DNA of 31,927 bases from Halobacteriales archaeon (GTDB taxonomy: Archaea; Halobacteriota; Halobacteria; Halorutilales; JAHENH01): contig JAHENH010000141.1 of assembly GCA_018609935.1 (NCBI GenBank), positions 1-31,927 on the forward strand. Reading direction: 5' to 3'. A program made the position numbers and the translations under genes. This document shows, in pieces, positions 27,564-31,927 of the stretch; position 1 is the stretch's first letter, and every line of letters begins with the position of its first letter. The notes beneath the pieces are model-generated. The model was not told the origin of the DNA. It worked only from the letters and a program-made list of their open reading frames with translations, and made no database searches.

Positions 27564-27897
27564 GTAGTTTATACTTTTGCCAATTTTTTATTTTTAGTTA
27601 TCTGGTCTCTATGGTTTTAGAGCCTAATTAGATGTTTATAATTTGTAAAACAAAAGCATACCTTTATTTGGTTTTAAATGGGATTTAGAGCTTTTTATTT
27701 ACTTATATAGTCATTAAATGTAACTAATAAGTAGGTTGAGTGTATAGAATATATATGATAAATAAAAAAATTGAGTTATACAATAAAAGTAAAAAATACA
27801 AAACAAAATTAGATAAATATAAAACTAAATCTTTAAAAAAAACAAAAATATAATATAACAATAGGTTATAAAAATTATTTATTAATTAATAGGCTTT
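27564..27897. other. AT-rich intergenic with promoter of acetate-CoA ligase
   Basis: The stretch includes dodecin's 3' end region and the start region of the next gene. TATAAAAAT at 27867-27875 lies about 27 nt before the ATG at 27898, so the mRNA is probably leaderless. I see no RNA gene or repeat. Confidence 0.55.
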
Positions 27898-30000
27898 ATG
27901 GGAAAACTTAAAGATATTTTTTCACCGGATACAGTAGCAATAATTGGAGCATCAGAAGAAAAAGATTCTGTTGGTAGAACGATAATGGAAAATATACATG
28001 AAACCTTCCAGGGAGAGATCATACCAGTAAATCCTGAAGATGATTCAATACTTGGCTATAAATGTTATCCAGACATAGAATCTGTCTCTACCAAAATTGA
28101 TCTAGCTGTAATTGTAGTTCCACCTGATATAGTACAAAATATATTAGAGGATATAGGTAAAACAGATATAAAGGATGTTGTAGTTATTACAGCAGGATTT
28201 AGTGAAATAGGTCCAAAAGGTGCTAAAAGACAAGAAAGATTAGAAGAGATAGCTGAAAAACATGATATTAACCTAGTTGGACCAAACTGTCTTGGAGTAA
28301 TTAATACTTCTAATGGATTAAATGTGACCTTTGCACCGGAAAAACCTTTATCGGGTAATATTTCCTTGATGAGCCAGTCTGGAGCTTTTATTACGGCAGT
28401 TTTGGATTGGGGCTCAGAAAAAAACGTAGGGTTTAATGATATAGTTTCTCTCGGAAATGAAGCTGTTTTAGATGGAAGTGATTTTGTTGAAGAATGGGGG
28501 AGTGACCCGGAAACAGATGTAATTTTAGGTTATATTGAACAGGTTATAGATGGAAGGAAATTCATAGATATATCTAGAGAAGTAATAAAAACCACTCCAA
28601 TTGTCATCCTCAAGTCAGGTAAAACTGAAAAAGGAGCTAAAGCGGCAGCGTCTCATACAGGTTCTATGGTAGGAAGTAATGTGGCATACAAGGCAGGGTT
28701 TAAACAGGCTGGAGTAATACAGGTTGATAATATTGAAGAATTGTTTGATTTTGGTAAGGTTTTATCTTCCCAGCCTGTTCTTAGTACAGATAAAATAGCT
28801 ATTATAACTAATGCAGGAGGGCCAGGAGTTTTAGCTGCTGATGAAATTGATAATTCGAAATTAGAACTTACGGAATTTACAGAAAATACAAAAAAATCAC
28901 TAAATGATATATTACCAAGTAATGCAACAATAAATAACCCTTTAGATATTATTGGAGATGCTGATGCTGATAGATTTGATAAAATACTAGATATAGTTTT
29001 TAAGGATCCAAATATAGAAGGAATCTTAGTTATTGCTTGTCCAACTGGACTTTTAGATTTAAAAAATCTTGCAGAAAAAATTGTTGGTAAAAAAAACCAA
29101 TATGATAAGTCTTTATTAACATGTTTTATGGGTGCTAAATCAACAACTAAAGCTGAAGATATACTTGAAGATAAAAATATACCCAACTTTTTCAATCCTA
29201 AAAGAGCTATTAGAGGCCTGGATTCACTTGCTAGATATACAGAAATCAAAGAATGTGAATACGATAAACCTAAGAAGTTTGATGTGGATAAACAAAAAGC
29301 AAATAAAGTTTTAAAAAAGGCTAAAAAAAGAGGTACAGAGATGTTGGGCTTGGAAGCTATGGAGTTACTTGATGCATATGGAATTAATACACCTATGGGT
29401 GAAGTAGTTGACAATAAACAGAAAGCAAAAGAAGTAGCTAAAAAAATTGATGGAGCTGTAGTAATGAAGCTTGTAAGTCCTGATATAACCCATAAATCAG
29501 ATATCGGAGGTGTCGAAATAGGAGTTAATTACGAAGATGTTTCTGAAACATTTGAGCTAATTAAGAAAAGAGCATACGACCATAAACCTAACGCTGAAAT
29601 TTTCGGTGTTCATATACAGGAAATGGTTGATACTGAAGTAGGACAAGAAACGTTAGTGGGAATGAAAAGAGATCCACAGTTTGGACCGTTACTGGCATTC
29701 GGTTTTGGTGGGATTTTTGTACAAATATTTGAAGATATTACATTTCGTGTAGCCCCTGTAACCCGAAAAGAAGCAAAAGAGATGACTGAAGACATAAAAT
29801 CATCTCAATTATTAAGAGGAGCACGTGGAAGAGAACCTTTAGATATAGACGGACTTATAGAATCTGTACAGCGTTTATCCCAATTATCTATGGATTTTCC
29901 TGAGATACAAGAACTTGATATAAACCCAATTGTAGCACTACCAGATAAAGTATATGCTATAGATTTAAGATTAACAGTAAACCTCTCTAAAATAGATTGA
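27898..30000 (+). CDS. acd: Acetate-CoA ligase (ADP-forming), fused alpha-beta
   Basis: The 700-residue enzyme turns acetyl-CoA, ADP and phosphate into acetate, CoA and ATP (reversible). The N-terminal CoA-binding Rossmann domain has VAIIGASEEKDSVG (13-26). The ligase domain has LMSQSGAFITAV (157-168) and the phosphorylated histidine in AASHTGSMVG (His253). The C-terminal ATP-grasp part (from about 470) shows LDAYGINTPMGEV, VMKLVSPDITHKSDIGGV and the final ELDINPI. Alpha and beta are fused in one chain, as in many archaea. It would serve acetate production with energy gain. The leader is minimal, with a TATA box at 27867-27875. Confidence 0.95.
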   Translation: MGKLKDIFSPDTVAIIGASEEKDSVGRTIMENIHETFQGEIIPVNPEDDSILGYKCYPDIESVSTKIDLAVIVVPPDIVQNILEDIGKTDIKDVVVITAGFSEIGPKGAKRQERLEEIAEKHDINLVGPNCLGVINTSNGLNVTFAPEKPLSGNISLMSQSGAFITAVLDWGSEKNVGFNDIVSLGNEAVLDGSDFVEEWGSDPETDVILGYIEQVIDGRKFIDISREVIKTTPIVILKSGKTEKGAKAAASHTGSMVGSNVAYKAGFKQAGVIQVDNIEELFDFGKVLSSQPVLSTDKIAIITNAGGPGVLAADEIDNSKLELTEFTENTKKSLNDILPSNATINNPLDIIGDADADRFDKILDIVFKDPNIEGILVIACPTGLLDLKNLAEKIVGKKNQYDKSLLTCFMGAKSTTKAEDILEDKNIPNFFNPKRAIRGLDSLARYTEIKECEYDKPKKFDVDKQKANKVLKKAKKRGTEMLGLEAMELLDAYGINTPMGEVVDNKQKAKEVAKKIDGAVVMKLVSPDITHKSDIGGVEIGVNYEDVSETFELIKKRAYDHKPNAEIFGVHIQEMVDTEVGQETLVGMKRDPQFGPLLAFGFGGIFVQIFEDITFRVAPVTRKEAKEMTEDIKSSQLLRGARGREPLDIDGLIESVQRLSQLSMDFPEIQELDINPIVALPDKVYAIDLRLTVNLSKID

Positions 30001-30285
30001 CAGCCTTACCTAAAGATACCTGTATTTTCCTGTAATAGATATAACAAAAATAAACTAATAATAATCTTTTTTGTATAGAATTTATTTTTCAGATAGATAA
30101 TCTAAATATTTAATTTTATATCCAAAATAAATTAATAAATATCCTTTTAAATATTTCAAGATTTTATTTTAATTTATATTTTATTTTAGTTATATCTGTA
30201 GTAATTGTTAAAGTTCATGTGTATTATAATTAAGTAAAAAATATGTATTCGAGATCATATAAATTATTATTATAGGAAGTTTACT

Positions 30286-31623
30286 ATGAAAATTGTTATT
30301 GTTGGAGCCGGTGAAGTTGGTTCTAATACTGCTGAAAGTCTTTGTTCAAACCATGAGGTAGTGATTATAGAGCGTGATTCTGAGGTTGCGAAGTCTCTTC
30401 GCAAATCTTTGGATATTCTTGTAATTGAAGGTGATGGAACTTCACGTAGTACGCTAAAGGAGGCTGGTATAGAGAATACAGATCTTTTTATAGCAAGTAC
30501 AGATAGTGATGAAACTAATCTTGTGTCTTGTTCTACTGTGAAGACTATATCTGATGTTTTTTCAATAGCTAGAGTTAAAAGTGTTGAATATCTGGATACT
30601 TGGGAGAAAAAAAAGGGTGTCTTTGGTGTTGATTTTATGGTATGTACAAATCTTTTAACTGCTGAAGATATTGTACGTTTTATTGGTCTACCTACTGCTC
30701 ATGATGTGGATAGATTTGGGGATGGTATTGTTCAGATGGCTCAGCTTGAAATACCTCCTGGGAGTTCTATTGTGAATAAAACAGTAGAAGAAGCAGATAT
30801 TTATGAGGAGATTACTTTTGCAGCAATTATTAGAGATGACTCTATTGAAATATCTAAAGGAAATACAGTCTTAAGAGAAAATGATGATATAATAATCATT
30901 GGCAACCCGGATAAAATATATGAATTTTCAAGATCAATTGCTTCTTCTAATACATCCTCTGATAAAAAAGATATAGTTATTATCGGTGGAACTGAAATTG
31001 GATATAATATAGCTAAACTATTAGAAAAAAGAGGTATAAAACCACGTCTTATAGAAGAAGATGAAGATCGTGCTAGATATTTAGCTGGAAAACTTCCTAG
31101 TACAGTTATTTTAGAAAACGATCCTACAGATATAGATTTTTTAACTAGAGAACATATCGGTGATGCGGATATAGTGATTTCTGCTCTACAAAATGATGAG
31201 AAAAACTTGTTAACGTCACTTCTGGCTGGGAGAGGTGATAATAAAAAATCAGTTACAGTTGTGGAAAAAGGTGAATACGTTGACTTATTTGAAAAGGTTG
31301 GAATTGATGTTGCTATAAGTCCAAGAGAAATTACAGCGGAAGAAATTATAAGGTTTACACGACAGGAAAGAACAGAAAATATTTCATTGATAGAAAGTGG
31401 AAAAGCAGAAGTGATAGAAATAGAGATTGATCAGGACAGTTTATTAGTAAATAGAAAAATCAGTGAATCAATGAAGGACCTACCAAACGAAATAGTTATA
31501 GGTGCTATAATAAGAGATAATAAGTTTATAACTCCGAGAGGTAGTACTGTCATTAAGCCAAAGGATCATATTGTAGTTTTCATAGATGAAAAAATACAAC
31601 AAAACATAAAAAGTAAGCTTTAG
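30286..31623 (+). CDS. trkA: Trk potassium-uptake regulatory subunit TrkA
   Basis: A 445-residue cytoplasmic gating subunit with two RCK halves. The first NAD-binding loop is IVGAGEVGSNTAE (5-17), the first TrkA-C region is around IPPGSSIVNKTVEEADIYEEI, and the second half begins at VIIGGTEIGYNIAKLLE (about 230) with VIEIEIDQDSLLVNRKISES as the second TrkA-C. It binds NAD(H) or ATP and opens the TrkH channel. A Shine-Dalgarno AGGAAG precedes the ATG, and trkH follows after 4 nt. Potassium uptake is the expected salt-in tool of a halophile. Confidence 0.95.
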   Translation: MKIVIVGAGEVGSNTAESLCSNHEVVIIERDSEVAKSLRKSLDILVIEGDGTSRSTLKEAGIENTDLFIASTDSDETNLVSCSTVKTISDVFSIARVKSVEYLDTWEKKKGVFGVDFMVCTNLLTAEDIVRFIGLPTAHDVDRFGDGIVQMAQLEIPPGSSIVNKTVEEADIYEEITFAAIIRDDSIEISKGNTVLRENDDIIIIGNPDKIYEFSRSIASSNTSSDKKDIVIIGGTEIGYNIAKLLEKRGIKPRLIEEDEDRARYLAGKLPSTVILENDPTDIDFLTREHIGDADIVISALQNDEKNLLTSLLAGRGDNKKSVTVVEKGEYVDLFEKVGIDVAISPREITAEEIIRFTRQERTENISLIESGKAEVIEIEIDQDSLLVNRKISESMKDLPNEIVIGAIIRDNKFITPRGSTVIKPKDHIVVFIDEKIQQNIKSKL

Positions 31624-31627
31624 ATTA

Positions 31628-31927
31628 ATGGATATATATGTAGACTATAGAGCTTCACTTAGTTTTGTAGGGTCCATACTAAAATATCTCTCTGTATCTA
31701 TTTTGTTTCCGATAATTATAGCGGTTTTCTATGGTGAAACTGTAACACCATTCATAATAACTATAGCTATATCATTAATATTAGGGTTCTCTCTTGAGAG
31801 AGTTAGAACAGACCCTGATATTGATATAAGGGAAGGATTTTTAGTTGTAGGTCTAACATGGGTTTTTGTAGCAATTATTGGAAGTCTACCATATATATTA
31901 TCAGGTAGTGGACCTATAGCCCACCCT
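31628..31927 (+). CDS. trkH: Trk potassium transporter TrkH, 5' part
   Basis: The first 100 codons of TrkH begin MDIYVDYRASLSFVGSILKYL and show three hydrophobic spans, with the charged REGFLVVGLTWVFVA and IIGSLPYILSG segments preceding the first pore loop. The gene is cut by the window end, after 300 nt. It is coupled to trkA (4 nt gap) and codes for the membrane pore of the same system. Confidence 0.92.
   Translation, partial: MDIYVDYRASLSFVGSILKYLSVSILFPIIIAVFYGETVTPFIITIAISLILGFSLERVRTDPDIDIREGFLVVGLTWVFVAIIGSLPYILSGSGPIAHP

Noticed and set aside
27564..27897. tRNA or other structured RNA before the acetate-CoA ligase
   Set aside because: No cloverleaf, no CCA-side pairing and no T-loop motif could be found.
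28653..29414. 253-codon frame antisense to the acetate-CoA ligase
   Set aside because: It mirrors a well-conserved gene and its translation (Ser/Leu/Ile-rich) shows no family.

Overview
The window looks like a piece of chromosome from a low-GC, salt-adapted euryarchaeon. RadA (25163-26134, minus), an ADP-forming acetate-CoA ligase, dodecin, a TrkA/TrkH potassium system, TATA-box promoters placed for near-leaderless transcripts and several families I know mainly from Haloarchaea all point to Archaea. The DNA is AT-rich throughout except for one GC-rich insertion at 5861-7240, so it is not a typical high-GC haloarchaeon. A low-GC halophilic lineage (for example Methanonatronarchaeia-like or another hypersaline group) fits, but I cannot fix the taxon from sequence alone.

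Region 1-4600 is a gene graveyard: a broken unknown gene at the left edge, the right end of a dead IS200/IS605-type element, two small minus-strand genes, a scrap of a winged-helix regulator, a broken PEBP (YbhB/YbcL) gene, and an RnfC-like gene that has stop codons and is split by a degenerate tnpA-tnpB element (about 2472-4345). Region 4750-7650 holds a short-chain dehydrogenase with a duplicated 5' end, then a small membrane-protein gene cut by an intact, GC-rich tnpB element. Removing exactly 5861-7240 restores its reading frame. Region 7646-13100 has a secreted dockerin-like protein, an integrase relic that has eaten the 3' end of a queuosine-precursor transporter, and relics of a Rad50/SbcC-like ATPase and an ABC-2 permease.

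Region 13430-23980 is the coherent metabolic part. A glutaredoxin-like protein is paired with a cysteine-free peroxiredoxin-fold protein. Then come two divergent operons around an intergenic promoter at 17914-18086. Leftward are a siroheme sulfite/nitrite-type reductase and an overlapping FrhB/FqoF-like F420H2 oxidoreductase subunit. Rightward are sat (ATP sulfurylase), cysH, a CbiX/SirB chelatase fused to a DR2241-like domain, cobA (SUMT), a TrpD2-like protein, a ferredoxin and a winged-helix regulator. Together they outline sulfate assimilation: sulfate to APS (Sat), sulfonucleotide to sulfite (CysH), sulfite to sulfide (Sir, possibly fed by F420H2 through the FrhB-like partner or by the ferredoxin), with siroheme made locally by CobA and CbiX/SirB. 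The pairing of an assimilatory-type sulfite reductase with a separate F420H2-oxidising subunit resembles a two-gene version of the methanogen Fsr enzyme and is the most interesting system here.

Region 24000-31927 has a Tat-exported protein with a possible Cys-His-Asp triad, radA with an upstream CBS-like/HEPN-like protein, dodecin, the acetate-CoA ligase, trkA and the start of trkH. I saw no rRNA, convincing tRNA or CRISPR array.
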